Counted from the stretch's first letter, positions 1-9,179 are shown. The stretch: DNA of 64,000 bases from Lentisphaerota bacterium (GCA_015061545.1 SUWJ01000010.1:1-64000); one strand, 5' to 3'. Made by a program: numbers and translations. The notes: generated by a model not told the origin, from the letters alone.

Positions 1-99
1 GGAACTTTTCCGCTCGGTTTGCCGGAATATATCCGGCAAACTGCCCTCTCATGCGTTCGCGGCGCTAACCGCGCTTTGCGGCGTTCCGCCGCATGAGCT
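1..99 (-). repeat. Structured repeat element, copy A (cut by window edge)
   Basis: Bases 50-99, read on the minus strand, match 4611-4660 at about 48 of 50 positions. The core can fold as a cruciform: an outer CATGCG/CGCATG stem with two inner GC-rich hairpins (CGGCG/CGCCG type). On the minus strand the core is followed by a hairpin whose arms, TTTGCCGGA and TCCGGCAAA, surround TATAT, and then by CGAGCGG. Copy B has a different hairpin at the same place, with the same following CGAGCGG. The element continues past base 1. It could be a REP/MITE-type repeat or a structured RNA; I do not recognise a named family. Confidence 0.6.
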
Positions 100-117
100 G
101 TTGGCGAGCTTCATTGT

Positions 118-145
118 GTTGCAAAACTCTGAATGGTTTGGCAAC
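118..145 (-). terminator. Probable terminator after rfbD
   Basis: The minus strand carries an imperfect hairpin with arms GTTGCCAAAC and GTTTTGCAAC, just past the rfbD stop codon. It has no strong T-run, so intrinsic termination is only probable. Confidence 0.4.
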
Positions 146-168
146 AGCCCCTGTGATTTGAAATTGCT

Positions 169-1020
169 TCAGCAGTTGAATTCTTTTTGCATGAATTCCT
201 TCAGCGCCTCCTGCCAATGGGGCATGGGCGGCAGCGCCGCCAAGCGCAGCATCATCTTGTCCAATCTGGAGTTTTTCGGACGTGGAGCAGGGCGCGGAAA
301 TTCATCGGTCGTACACGGCTCAATGGTTTGCGTTCTGCCTGCCAGACGGAAAATTTCTGCCGCAAAATCTGCCCAGGTGGCTTCGCCCTCGCAAGTCAGA
401 TGAAAAGTTCCGACCAGTTCCCGCTGGTTTAATATATTGCGCAGCGCCCGGGCTACTGCCAGCGTGCTGGTGGGATTGCCGATCTGGTCGGCCACCACTT
501 TCAACACGGGGCGCGTGCCGTCGGCAAGATTCATCATAGCGTGAACAAAACTTGGCCCCCCCGCGCCGTAAAGCCACGAAATGCGGCATATAACATGATC
601 GGGGCAAAGTGCGCGGATCGCTTCTTCGCCGGCAAATTTGCTTTTTCCGTAAATGGTACGCCCGCCCGTAGGACGGTCAAACTCGTTGTAAGGCTGGTCG
701 GAATCACCTTCAAAGACATAATCTGTTGAGATGGCGATCAGCCGCACGCCGTTGCGCTGACAGGCACTTGCCACATTGGCGGTACCGAACGCATTGAGTT
801 TATACGCCAGATCAATTTCCGATTCGCACTTATCCACCGCGGTCATGGCGGCACAATGGATCACCACATCGGGGCGCACTTTTTTCAGCAGCGCATCAAA
901 GTTGGCTGCATCGGTAATATCCGTTTCGGGCAGATCGGTGGGGATGATTTCAAAGTCGGTCAATTCGGCGCAGAGCGTTCTGCCCAGCATACCTTTGCCG
1001 CCGGTAAGCATTACGATCAT
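169..1020 (-). CDS. rfbD: dTDP-4-dehydrorhamnose reductase
   Basis: Catalyses the last step of dTDP-L-rhamnose synthesis, NAD(P)H-dependent reduction of dTDP-4-keto-L-rhamnose in the cytoplasm. The 283-residue protein has normal family length. It shows the Rossmann motif GGKGMLG (about residues 7-13), the STDYVF segment (98-103) and the SDR catalytic Y124-x3-K128 (YGKSK). Its ATG overlaps the rfbC stop by four bases (TCAT on the plus strand), so it is translationally coupled as the last gene of an rfbB-A-C-D operon. The product feeds rhamnose into surface polysaccharide, fitting the nearby glycosyltransferase. The assignment is secure from motifs and operon order. Confidence 0.95.
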   Translation of the reverse strand: MIVMLTGGKGMLGRTLCAELTDFEIIPTDLPETDITDAANFDALLKKVRPDVVIHCAAMTAVDKCESEIDLAYKLNAFGTANVASACQRNGVRLIAISTDYVFEGDSDQPYNEFDRPTGGRTIYGKSKFAGEEAIRALCPDHVICRISWLYGAGGPSFVHAMMNLADGTRPVLKVVADQIGNPTSTLAVARALRNILNQRELVGTFHLTCEGEATWADFAAEIFRLAGRTQTIEPCTTDEFPRPAPRPKNSRLDKMMLRLAALPPMPHWQEALKEFMQKEFNC

Positions 1021-1589
1021 TGCAAATACTCCGGATTGTTCAGGTCAAATACTTCCGCCTCCGCCAGAAGCGGATTGCGGGTATCTTTTTCAGAAAGAAT
1101 ATATTCGCTCAGGTTGACCTTCCAGTCGATTCCCAGCGCGGGATCGTTGAACGCGATCCCCCTTTCGTGGGAAGGCATATAGAGATTGTCGCACTTATAA
1201 GCAAAAGTCACGCTTTCCGACAGCACCACAAAGCCGTGGGCAAATCCCCGCGGTACAAATAACTGACGCTTATTTTCGCCTGACAGTTCCACCGCAACGT
1301 GCTGCCCGAAGGTCGGGGAGTTTTTTCTGATATCCAGCGCCACATCCAGCACCGCACCTTCGATCACCCGCACCAATTTGGCTTGCGTGTAGGGCGCCGC
1401 CTGAAAATGCAGTCCGCGCAGCACGCCGAATCTGGATTTGGATTCATTATCCTGCACCCAGTTGCAGTCGATACCGATTTCGCGGTATTTGTTTAAATTC
1501 CATGACTCAAAAAAATAACCGCGGGCATCGCCGAAGATCTTCGGTTCGATTATTTTTACTTCCTGGATCGCTGTATTGATTATCTGCAT
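1017..1589 (-). CDS. rfbC: dTDP-4-dehydrorhamnose 3,5-epimerase
   Basis: Epimerises dTDP-4-keto-6-deoxyglucose at C3 and C5, the third step to dTDP-L-rhamnose. The 190-residue cupin protein has the family hallmarks: RGLHFQ near residues 58-63 containing the catalytic His61, PRGFAHGF near 113-120, and YKCDNLY near 131-137 carrying the active-site tyrosines. It lies 3 bases after rfbA and overlaps rfbD by ATGA. Length and motifs match RmlC throughout. Confidence 0.95.
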   Translation of the reverse strand: MQIINTAIQEVKIIEPKIFGDARGYFFESWNLNKYREIGIDCNWVQDNESKSRFGVLRGLHFQAAPYTQAKLVRVIEGAVLDVALDIRKNSPTFGQHVAVELSGENKRQLFVPRGFAHGFVVLSESVTFAYKCDNLYMPSHERGIAFNDPALGIDWKVNLSEYILSEKDTRNPLLAEAEVFDLNNPEYLQ

Positions 1590-1592
1590 GAA

Positions 1593-2462
1593 TTATTTGC
1601 CTTCCGTAAGCCGCATAAGATATTGACCGTAATCGGTTTTAAGCATATTTTTGACCGAATCGCGCACTTCGGCGGCGGTCATCCATTGGTTTTCGTAAGC
1701 GATTTCCTGCAAACACGCCACTTGCAGCCCCTGACGGGATTCGATCGTATGAATAAAGTTGCCGGCTTCCAGCATACTTTCGTGGGTGCCGGTATCCAGC
1801 CACGCATAGCCGCGGCCGAGCGTTTCCACAAAAAGATCCCCCCGCCGGAGATAGGCGTTGTTGACCGAAGTTATTTCCAGTTCGCCCCGGGCGGAAGGTT
1901 TGATGCTTTCGGCAATTTTTACCACATCGTTATCATAAAAATAAAGACCTGTTACCGCGTAGTTGGACTTGGGGCAGGCGGGTTTTTCTTCAATGCTTAT
2001 AGCGTTGCCGTTGGAGTCAAATTCGACCACGCCGAAGCGTTCAGGATCGCACACATAATAGCCGAACACCGTCGCTCCGCGGGGACGGGCGGCGGCAGAA
2101 CGCACCAGCTTGGAGAGATGCGCCCCGTAGAAAATATTGTCGCCCAGCACCAGCGCGACCGAGTCGCTGCCGATAAAATCTTTGCCGATGATAAACGCCT
2201 GCGCCAAACCTTCCGGCTTGGGCTGCACCGCGTAAGAAAATTTCACGCCGAAGCTGGAACCGTCGCCCAGCAGCCGCTGAAACGATGCTTGATCTTCGGG
2301 GGTGGTGATAATCAATATCTCTCTGATCCCAGCCAGCATCAACACCGAAATCGGGTAATAGATCATCGGCTTATCATAAACCGCCAGCAGCTGTTTGGAT
2401 ACGCCCAATGTGATCGGATGCAGTCTGGTTCCCGCCCCGCCTGCCAGAACAATACCTTTCAT
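1593..2462 (-). CDS. rfbA: Glucose-1-phosphate thymidylyltransferase
   Basis: Joins glucose-1-phosphate and dTTP to give dTDP-glucose, the entry step of the rhamnose pathway. The 289-residue protein begins with the nucleotidyltransferase signature [11 protein letters not shown] (about residues 6-16), followed by a typical RmlA core with KPMIYYP and GDNIFYG. It sits between rfbB (5-base gap) and rfbC (3-base gap). RmlA enzymes are normally feedback-inhibited by dTDP-rhamnose; I did not check the allosteric residues here. Confidence 0.96.
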   Translation of the reverse strand: MKGIVLAGGAGTRLHPITLGVSKQLLAVYDKPMIYYPISVLMLAGIREILIITTPEDQASFQRLLGDGSSFGVKFSYAVQPKPEGLAQAFIIGKDFIGSDSVALVLGDNIFYGAHLSKLVRSAAARPRGATVFGYYVCDPERFGVVEFDSNGNAISIEEKPACPKSNYAVTGLYFYDNDVVKIAESIKPSARGELEITSVNNAYLRRGDLFVETLGRGYAWLDTGTHESMLEAGNFIHTIESRQGLQVACLQEIAYENQWMTAAEVRDSVKNMLKTDYGQYLMRLTEGK

Positions 2463-2467
2463 ATATT

Positions 2468-3535
2468 TTACTCCCCTGTTCCCAAACGTTCCATTTTATA
2501 TTCACCGCTCAAAACTCTGGCGCACCAGTCGTCTTTGTGCTGCAGATACCACTCAACGGTTTTGCGGATGCCGCTTTCAAAACTTTCCTGCGGTTTCCAG
2601 TTCAACTCGCGGGCGATTTTGTCGGCATCAATGGCATAGCGCATATCGTGCCCCGGACGGTCTTGTACATAAACGATCTGTTCGGCATACGGTTTACCAT
2701 CCTGCCGCGGACGCAGTTCGTCGAGCAGTTCGCAAATCTTGTTGACTACATCAATATTACGTTTTTCGTTGTGCCCGCCGATATTGTAAGTTTCGCCGGG
2801 GACACCTTGCGTTGCCACCAGATAAAGCGCCCGGGCGTGATCTTCCACATAGAGCCAGTCGCGTATTTGCAAGCCCTGACCGTAGACTGGCAGCTCCTTG
2901 CCGTCCAGCGCGTGCAGAATTACCAGCGGAATAAGTTTTTCCGGGAAATGATACGGTCCGTAATTATTGGAACAGTTGGTCACCAGCGTCGGCAGCTTGA
3001 AAGTGCGTTTCCACGCCCTGACCAGGTGATCGCTGGCGGCTTTGCTTGCCGAGTAGGGGCTGCTGGGCGCATAGGGCGTAGTTTCGCGGAAGAAATCTTC
3101 AGGACCTTCCAGATCGCCGTAAACTTCGTCGGTGGAAATATGGTGAAAGCGGAATTTTGCTTTATCTGCTTCAGAAAGCGAATTGAAGTATTTTCTTGCC
3201 GCTTCCAGCAGCGTATAAGTTCCGACAATATTGGTTTGGATAAATTCGCCCGGGCCGTCGATAGAGCGGTCAACGTGACTTTCCGCCGCCAGGTGCATGA
3301 CGTGGGTGGGGGCAAAATCGGCAAATACCTTATCCAGCGCAGCTTTGTCGCAGATATCGACTTGTTCAAAGCGGAAACGGTCGGAATCTGCCACTTCCGC
3401 AAGTGATTCCAAATTCCCTGCATAGGTGAGCTTATCAATTACACATACCTGATCGGCGGTGTTGGCAATAATGTTGCGCACTACTGCCGAACCGATAAAT
3501 CCGGCGCCGCCGGTAACGATGATCCTGTTGGCCAT
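2468..3535 (-). CDS. rfbB: dTDP-glucose 4,6-dehydratase
   Basis: NAD-dependent dehydratase that turns dTDP-glucose into dTDP-4-keto-6-deoxyglucose. The 355-residue extended SDR has TGGAGFIG at residues 8-15, STDEVYG at 134-140 (the Asp-Glu pair used for water elimination) and the catalytic Y161-SAS-K165. This is the first gene of the minus-strand rhamnose operon. A GAGGAGG Shine-Dalgarno lies about five bases before the ATG, and an AT-rich divergent promoter region separates it from the glycosyltransferase. Confidence 0.96.
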   Translation of the reverse strand: MANRIIVTGGAGFIGSAVVRNIIANTADQVCVIDKLTYAGNLESLAEVADSDRFRFEQVDICDKAALDKVFADFAPTHVMHLAAESHVDRSIDGPGEFIQTNIVGTYTLLEAARKYFNSLSEADKAKFRFHHISTDEVYGDLEGPEDFFRETTPYAPSSPYSASKAASDHLVRAWKRTFKLPTLVTNCSNNYGPYHFPEKLIPLVILHALDGKELPVYGQGLQIRDWLYVEDHARALYLVATQGVPGETYNIGGHNEKRNIDVVNKICELLDELRPRQDGKPYAEQIVYVQDRPGHDMRYAIDADKIARELNWKPQESFESGIRKTVEWYLQHKDDWCARVLSGEYKMERLGTGE

Positions 3536-3663
3536 AACTTCCTCCTCGCTCTATACAATATAATTATTTGATAATATAATATTGGCAAATCAAAAAAACA
3601 AGTTTTTATTTCAGTTTTTTGCTCTGAACAGCTTACTATTTGTTATTTCAGGAGTTAAAACTG

Positions 3664-3691
3664 TTGAAAAACGGCGCTTGTGTGGTATATT
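3664..3691 (+). promoter_or_regulatory. Candidate sigma-70 promoter for the glycosyltransferase
   Basis: TTGAAA, a 16-base spacer and TATATT lie about 105 bases upstream of the GT2 start. A second -10-like TATAAT at 3718-3723 has a poor -35. The 261-base divergent gap to rfbB is AT-rich and shows no other feature. Confidence 0.5.
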
Positions 3692-3796
3692 AATTTATGC
3701 AGACCGTTTGCAGACCATATAATACATTCAGAATATTTTTATAAGGTATGAGCCGGACGGAAAAATTATCATCAACCGACAGGGAGCAGTATTGCA

Positions 3797-4573
3797 ATGT
3801 CAACTTCAGCAGCAGTAACGATCATTATACCCAACTATAAAACTTTGGAGCTGACCAAACTTTGTTTGCGTTCGCTGCGCAAATATACCGATTGCAGCCG
3901 GATCAAAGTGCTGGTGGTGGATAACAACTCCAACGATGAATCGCTGGAATATTTGCGTCAACTTGAGTGGATAACGCTTCTGGAGCGCGATACCGATGGC
4001 GAAAGCGGGCCGCAAATGCACGCCAAAGCGCTGGATATGGCTATGGAGTATGTTGATACCGAGTATGTTATGATTATGCATACCGATACGATCGTTTTAA
4101 ATAGCTCCTGGCTGGATTTTATGCTGGAAAAAATCCGCCGGAGCGACAACATTGCCGCCGTCGGCAGCTGGAAACTGGAACACGTTCCCGCGGTGAAAGC
4201 ATTTTTCAAGCGTTGGGAAACTGCCATACGGCGGATGCTGGGGCGCAAGGTGCTGGATCGTGAACACTATTTCCGCAGTCATTGTGCGTTGTACAAAAGT
4301 GCCGCCGTGCGGGAGAGCCGCGGGTTTTACGATGGCAGGAGTGCCGGGATCAGTCTGTTCAACATTTTGCGCGAAAAAGGTTACGAGCTGCCCTTTATTG
4401 AATCTGAAGAGTTGTGCCGCTACATGGCGCACCTCAACCACGCCACTATGATCCTCAATCCCCGGACGGGCGACCGGAAGACCGCCAAAGCATCGGCGGG
4501 GCGCAAACTCCGCAGCAAGCTGCGCTCGATCAACCCGGAAAAAATCCTGAACGATGACTCGCTTGATAACTGA
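3797..4573 (+). CDS. Family 2 glycosyltransferase
   Basis: A 258-residue GT-A fold transferase. It opens with the GT2 hallmark TIIIPNYKT (about 8-16). VDNNSNDES (41-49) is the nucleotide-sugar binding turn, and HTD at 95-97 sits where the metal-binding DXD triad is expected. There is no membrane segment, so it is probably cytosolic or peripheral. An AGGGAG Shine-Dalgarno supports the start. Divergence from the dTDP-rhamnose operon suggests, but does not prove, that it transfers rhamnose or another sugar onto a surface glycan. The donor and acceptor cannot be read from sequence. Confidence 0.85.
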   Translation: MSTSAAVTIIIPNYKTLELTKLCLRSLRKYTDCSRIKVLVVDNNSNDESLEYLRQLEWITLLERDTDGESGPQMHAKALDMAMEYVDTEYVMIMHTDTIVLNSSWLDFMLEKIRRSDNIAAVGSWKLEHVPAVKAFFKRWETAIRRMLGRKVLDREHYFRSHCALYKSAAVRESRGFYDGRSAGISLFNILREKGYELPFIESEELCRYMAHLNHATMILNPRTGDRKTAKASAGRKLRSKLRSINPEKILNDDSLDN

Positions 4574-4610
4574 AAAAGTTTGCAGCGGCTGCGTTGTATT
4601 ATTTTACCAA

Positions 4611-4701
4611 AGCTCATGCGGCGGTACGCCGCAAAGCGCGGCTAGCGCCGCGAACGCATGTGAAAGGAATCAGCAGGATGAATTCCTGCTGATCGAGCGG
4701 C
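4611..4701 (+). repeat. Structured repeat element, copy B
   Basis: Bases 4611-4660 repeat the 50-base core of 50-99 in inverted orientation with about two substitutions. The next hairpin, ATCAGCAGGA/TCCTGCTGAT around TGAAT (4669-4693), has arms unrelated to those of copy A but the same position, a similar 5-base loop and the same trailing CGAGCGG. Stem change with retained pairing is what a selected RNA or DNA fold would give. The two copies bracket the rhamnose operon and glycosyltransferase. The element family was not identified. Confidence 0.65.
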
Positions 4702-4985
4702 TCTGCCGCGAAGTTGAACGGAGATGAGCGAAGCCACCCGGCGTCTGAGGGCGATTTTTGCGTTTTACGCAAAAATCGTGTAAGGGAGCGGCAGCGACCG
4801 CTCTAATGTAAAGTCGTTAAGTAACTCGCGCTGGACGTAGCTGCCCAATGAGCAGGGTGGTCCCGGAGGGGAATGCAATCTCCTCCGGGGGGGCGCATCG
4901 AATATGATGTTGCATGAATACAAAAGTCAGGTGCGCTGAATAAACGTTGGTTTTACGGTTTTATTTGTGCATAAATAATGACCAA
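4702..4985 (+). other. Gene-free, hairpin-rich tract; possible structured RNA
   Basis: This stretch follows repeat copy B and holds no credible ORF. It contains several clean hairpins: GATTTTTG/CAAAAATC at 4753-4777, GAGCGG/CCGCTC at 4786-4803, and CCCGGAGG/CCTCCGGG at 4862-4889. Together with copy B it may form one structured element of about 280 bases. It lacks the signatures I would look for in RNase P, tmRNA or SRP RNA. From 4900 to 4985 the sequence is AT-rich and featureless. Confidence 0.4.
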
Positions 4986-5014
4986 GGGCTGTTGCAAAAG
5001 TTTTGCAGCAGCCC
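4986..5014. terminator. Bidirectional terminator
   Basis: A 14-bp stem, GGGCTGTTGCAAAA against TTTTGCAGCAGCCC with one G-U pair, lies between the convergent glycosyltransferase and the minus-strand CBM9-like gene. The A/T-rich arms can serve as T-tracts in both directions. Confidence 0.65.
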
Positions 5015-5046
5015 CGGTAAAAGTTTTTACGACATTTTAATGGTGA

Positions 5047-5826
5047 TTATTTTTTGATTTTGCCATCGGTGCCGGTCAGAACCATCTTGGGGATGTTCTC
5101 CTGCTTGCGGCCCTTCCACGGGGTGGTGTTGTTCAAGCTGGTCATACATTCCTGTACAAAATCTTTGTCGGAATCCGAAATGTGTATATCCATGCCGAAT
5201 TCCATACCGGCTTTGACTGCGCCTTTCACTCCCAGCACTTTCCACGGGATCCGCGCTTCGATAACGTAGCCGTCTTCGGTTATGGCGGACTCCACATCAA
5301 TACCTTCCCATTGGAAATTGGGCGGAAACGCCATCAATGCATCGGCTTCCATATCGGCAAGGGGATCGCCTGATTCTTCCACCGAACCGGGGGTGAAGCC
5401 GATAATGCGCCAGTCTGCACCCTGCCGACCGGCAACGCCGTCTTTGAAATTGGGGGCAAAGTCCAGTTCAATGTGGTCAGATACAAAGATATCTTTGTCG
5501 CTTGCCACTTTGATCGCTTCGTCCACTACTTCCACCATAAAATAGAAATAGTTGGCATCGTAGCAGATCCTTACCGTGCCAGAGAGGTCTTCTTCGCCCT
5601 GATACTGCGCCAAACCCCAGGTTACATGAGATTTGTTCAGTTCGATAGCTCCGGGCAGGTTGTCCCACTCGCTGCAATCGCCGTCGATCACCGGCGGCGG
5701 ATCGGGTTTTTGGGGACAGGCGATCACCGGGCGCGAAGGTTTTTTAGCCGGCGTTGCCGCCGTTCCGAGCGTCAGCAGCAGCGTTGCTGCCGATACAGCA
5801 TAAAGAAATTGGCTGAATTTTTTCAT
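5047..5826 (-). CDS. Exported CBM9/DOMON-like sugar-binding protein
   Basis: A 259-residue protein with a Sec signal peptide (basic MKK start, hydrophobic segment to about residue 23). The mature part resembles the family 9 carbohydrate-binding / DOMON-like beta sandwich. It starts with VIDGDCSEWDNLP (about 46-58), the usual opening of that fold, then a YFYFMVEVVDE strand and IEARIPWKVLG near residues 187-197. No catalytic domain is visible. Its ATG overlaps the stop of the upstream exported gene (5823-5826), making it last in a three-gene set. It probably binds a polysaccharide or heme-like ligand outside the cytoplasm; the ligand is unknown. Confidence 0.65.
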   Translation of the reverse strand: MKKFSQFLYAVSAATLLLTLGTAATPAKKPSRPVIACPQKPDPPPVIDGDCSEWDNLPGAIELNKSHVTWGLAQYQGEEDLSGTVRICYDANYFYFMVEVVDEAIKVASDKDIFVSDHIELDFAPNFKDGVAGRQGADWRIIGFTPGSVEESGDPLADMEADALMAFPPNFQWEGIDVESAITEDGYVIEARIPWKVLGVKGAVKAGMEFGMDIHISDSDKDFVQECMTSLNNTTPWKGRKQENIPKMVLTGTDGKIKK

Positions 5827-7082
5827 TCGATCACCACCTGGGCGTTATCTATGACGATGGAACGGGGCAGCTTGGTGCTGAAGAGGTTTTTGAAAGCAAT
5901 GCTGTTGCTGCCCGCCTTGACCAATTTGGTGATATCCAAACGGAAGTTGAACGGATTGCGGTCGCTCAGCGATACGGGGCTGTAGTGATTGTCTTCGCTG
6001 ATGCTGAAACAGGCATTGCTGTAGTAGAGTACATAACCCGTGTTGCGGGCAAAGATCAGATCGCTGCCTGACGAGATGGTCGCTTTATTGACCGGTTTGA
6101 CCAGTTCGGCGGCACGGCAGAACTGCTTGTTTACTTCCACCCGCACCCCGGCGGTGAATCCCGATATGGTGCTGAACTGGTCAATGCGCCCGCTAAAGTC
6201 CAGATAAACTTTTTTGCCAGCCACATCTGCAGGCAGTTCAACATTGATCGTTTCGGTCTTGCCGAAGGGGATGATCATACGTTTGACCAGAGTCAGCGGA
6301 ATATTATTGTTCTTGACTGCGCTGTTGACATCCACATTTTCGGGATAAAGTTTGCTGCTTCTGACACCTTTGGAGTCAATGGCAACAACTTCGTAACTGC
6401 CGAAAGCGGGAACCTTGATCGTTTTGCTGAACGCATTGGCGGTGACTTTTTCGTCCAGGATCTTACCCGTCTGGCTGTGCAGAACGATAACTTGTTTGAC
6501 ATCGTCACCCTTGACATTTATTGCCAATTCCGCCGAACCGCCCTGCATGAGGACTTCGTCGAACCATTGTTCGCCTTCCTGATTGTAGTAGCAAAGATAG
6601 AAGGTTGCCGACTTTATATCGTGGGGAACGGTGTTGACGATTTCAAACTCGTTCCAGTCGTAATCTTCTCTCGGCAGTTCAGGAGCGCGCAAATACAGGG
6701 CTTTAGCACCGTCGGAAAATGTTGCCTGCCAGGCAATGCTGCCGGGGCGTTTTTCAATGTCGCAGCCTGAATTTTTAGCTTTGACCTTGATATAGTAAAG
6801 ATCGTTGGCTTTCAGCGGCACGTCAATCGGGCGGATGCTCTGTGATACCCCGGGGCGCTGGGCGGGATCGCCGGAGAATTTTATACTTGTACCATCGGTT
6901 TTATCCAGTTCTGAGGTTCCGCCGAAGGCCCGCCACGGAGCGAGTTTGCCATCTTCAAAATCTGCGTTTTTGATCAGATTGGCGGTCGGCATGGCGGGGG
7001 TACTGTTTACGGAAATATCGGTCGCGGCCATGGCAGAAGCAGCCAGCAGCAAAGCGCCGGATGCAGCAAAAGTTTTCAACAT
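5823..7082 (-). CDS. Exported beta-sandwich protein, carbohydrate-binding-like
   Basis: A 419-residue protein with a clear signal peptide (AASAMA before ATD, about residue 20). Residues about 34-185 look like a CBM4/9-type jelly roll: NLIKNADFEDGKLAPW is the characteristic opening, and WFDEVLMQGG is the usual closing strand. The rest (about 190-419) is beta-rich and not recognised. There is no catalytic motif. It lies 24 bases after the putative glycosidase gene and overlaps the CBM9-like gene, so the three are probably co-transcribed and act on the same extracellular substrate. Function beyond binding is inference. Confidence 0.55.
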   Translation of the reverse strand: MLKTFAASGALLLAASAMAATDISVNSTPAMPTANLIKNADFEDGKLAPWRAFGGTSELDKTDGTSIKFSGDPAQRPGVSQSIRPIDVPLKANDLYYIKVKAKNSGCDIEKRPGSIAWQATFSDGAKALYLRAPELPREDYDWNEFEIVNTVPHDIKSATFYLCYYNQEGEQWFDEVLMQGGSAELAINVKGDDVKQVIVLHSQTGKILDEKVTANAFSKTIKVPAFGSYEVVAIDSKGVRSSKLYPENVDVNSAVKNNNIPLTLVKRMIIPFGKTETINVELPADVAGKKVYLDFSGRIDQFSTISGFTAGVRVEVNKQFCRAAELVKPVNKATISSGSDLIFARNTGYVLYYSNACFSISEDNHYSPVSLSDRNPFNFRLDITKLVKAGSNSIAFKNLFSTKLPRSIVIDNAQVVIE

Positions 7083-7106
7083 ATTTTTACCTCGTTATGT
7101 TAAAGA

Positions 7107-8981
7107 TTATTTTTTTACGATTGCGCAGGATTCGTGTTCCGATAATTCGACCTTGTAATAGGTCTTGTTGTCTTTGATAACTTTTTCGGCGGGGCGCTTG
7201 ACTTCATAGCCGTTGGCATCGTAGAAATGCAGTTCGGCTTCTTCATTGCCGCCGAAGCTGTAGTAGCCGGAACGGTTGGTCAGGATCCGTTCTTTGCCGA
7301 TAATGTAACCTTCGTGCAGTTCCACCGGCGTGATCGGGTACATATGCTGGGCGAGGGTGGGATGAGTGAACGGTTCAACCTGCTGATGATAGTAGAAATA
7401 CAAGCTGCCGTAATCCAGATAACGCACCATATTGCGATAGCAGTCAATTTCGTTGCGTTCGGTCAGGTGGTCGCCCAGCCCGATGGGGGTGGAGAGGTGG
7501 CTGTGATTGAGATTGCTGGCGCTGCCGGTTTCCATAAAAGCCAGAAATTTGTTTTTGATAAACAAATCGGTCATGGTTTTGGTGTAACCGCCGCCGCCGT
7601 TGGCGATCAGGAATATATTTTTATCGGCCATCTTTTCGACCATGCGCTTGCGCCACGGCAGAGAAATAAGTGCCACCGAAGTCTTTTTCTGGGTGATCTT
7701 GTGGGTTTTGGGGTGAATGTCGCCTGAAACACCGTCCCAGGGTTCGGCAAAGTGGTAGTTGCTGGCGCTGTGGGGAAATTCATCCCAGAAGATGCCGTCC
7801 AAGCCGAATTCATTGATCAGGCGTTCGATTCTTGCTTCGTGAAGTTTGCTCCATTCGTTGCCTTCGATGGGAATGAAGAGCGGCAGCGCCGGGTTGCGGT
7901 AGTCGGATTGTTCGCCGTTGGGCTTGATGTTGCGGGCGTCGTCAAAATTGCCGTTGATATGACCTTTGATATCAATATAGCAATGGAAGTAATGCAGGAG
8001 CTTGCTGTCGGGCTTGGCCTCGCGGAGTTTTTTGTAGAATGCCTTGTGGATTTCCGGTTTGGCAGTTTTCATCCATGCCGAACCGTGAGTGAGTTCGCCC
8101 AGCTGTTTGACGGAGCCGTCACAGAGGAAGCCGGCGGATTTATTGTTGATCCATTTACGGAGATCTTCCACGCTGTCATCTTTGCCCATGCGGTCAATGC
8201 CGGGGGTAAAGGTGACCACGCCTTTGGGGTAGGCCGAGAGAAATGCAAAACCGCGGGGAATTTCGTAGTTCACACCCAGAAAACGGCGCATGGCATTGAC
8301 CTGACTGTAGTAGTCGGTTTTGGCGGAGGGGAAGATGGCAAAGCTCATTTCCTGAGTGACTCCGGGGCGGATGATCAAATTGTCATCGCCGATGCCGTAA
8401 AGATTTTTGGCGGAAAAAGCGCGGAAGTGAACGCGGAAAACGTCGTTAAGCGCCAGCAGCCCGACCGAACCGCCCGATTTGGGCATGACGATCGCGGTAC
8501 TGTTGATTCCGCTGTTGCCGTTGCCGCGGCGGGAAAAGATGCGGTAGCCGCAAAGGCGGTACTCAACGGGTTTTTCTTTGTAGACCATATACTGCCGATA
8601 CATAAATGGCAGATCTTCTTTGCCGACATTGGTGATTTTGTCGGTCACCACCACAGCTTCGTCTTTGACTTCAATGCTGCGTTTGAGGGTGAAATTCGCT
8701 CCTTTGGCTTCCAGAGTGTTGCCTTTTACGGTAACAAAGCTGAATCCTTCCGCTTTGTCGGCGGTGAACTTTGCCCACCCCGGCTGCAGCGAGAAATCCG
8801 CATTGACCGTATAGGTGAGATTTTTAAGTTTAACTTCCACCGCGCCGCCTGCGGTCAGCTTGGCGTTTATCGGCAGCTTTTCCACTTTTTCGGGCGCCAC
8901 ATAGGGCAAATCAGCTGCCTGAGCAGCAACAGCTGCCGCCGCAGTCAGCAGCAGCAACGAACTTTTACTGAAAATTTTCAT
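7107..8981 (-). CDS. Exported putative glycoside hydrolase (TIM barrel)
   Basis: A 624-residue protein with a signal peptide (about residues 1-22, AQA before AD). The N-terminal third looks like a beta-sandwich of the kind that precedes glycosidase barrels. The centre appears to be a TIM barrel with LLHYFHCYIDIKG and DGIFWDEFPHS; acidic residues at the end of such strands are typical catalytic positions. LIANGGGG and AFMETGS follow as later strands, and a beta domain closes the protein. I cannot assign a GH family number. It is the first gene of the minus-strand exported set and most likely cleaves a host or dietary glycan. Confidence 0.6.
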   Translation of the reverse strand: MKIFSKSSLLLLTAAAAVAAQAADLPYVAPEKVEKLPINAKLTAGGAVEVKLKNLTYTVNADFSLQPGWAKFTADKAEGFSFVTVKGNTLEAKGANFTLKRSIEVKDEAVVVTDKITNVGKEDLPFMYRQYMVYKEKPVEYRLCGYRIFSRRGNGNSGINSTAIVMPKSGGSVGLLALNDVFRVHFRAFSAKNLYGIGDDNLIIRPGVTQEMSFAIFPSAKTDYYSQVNAMRRFLGVNYEIPRGFAFLSAYPKGVVTFTPGIDRMGKDDSVEDLRKWINNKSAGFLCDGSVKQLGELTHGSAWMKTAKPEIHKAFYKKLREAKPDSKLLHYFHCYIDIKGHINGNFDDARNIKPNGEQSDYRNPALPLFIPIEGNEWSKLHEARIERLINEFGLDGIFWDEFPHSASNYHFAEPWDGVSGDIHPKTHKITQKKTSVALISLPWRKRMVEKMADKNIFLIANGGGGYTKTMTDLFIKNKFLAFMETGSASNLNHSHLSTPIGLGDHLTERNEIDCYRNMVRYLDYGSLYFYYHQQVEPFTHPTLAQHMYPITPVELHEGYIIGKERILTNRSGYYSFGGNEEAELHFYDANGYEVKRPAEKVIKDNKTYYKVELSEHESCAIVKK

Positions 8982-9011
8982 TTTCTTATCCTTAATTTTA
9001 TTGGTTCAATA

Positions 9012-9052
9012 AAAAACAACTTCTGTCCGATATCGCACAGAAAGTTGTTTTT
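9012..9052 (-). terminator. Terminator after the pseudopilin gene
   Basis: AAAAACAACTTCTGT pairs with ACAGAAAGTTGTTTTT (one bulge). On the minus strand the hairpin ends in a T-run, about 130 bases past the pseudopilin stop and before the glycosidase start. The rest of the 198-base gap shows nothing clear. Confidence 0.65.
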
Positions 9053-9179
9053 CAGTTTTACAAGCTGATCTTTTGTGCTGTCGGAAGTTGTCTGCGGTAT
9101 AACTTAGCTGCACAGGCGTTGCTTACACCGCAGGATCATTTCCAACAGACTTCCCCGCCCCCCACGGAAACTTATCTGT

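Noticed and set aside
4611-4900. RNase P, tmRNA, SRP RNA, group II intron or CRISPR
   Set aside because: Characteristic conserved sequences are missing and there is no regularly spaced repeat.
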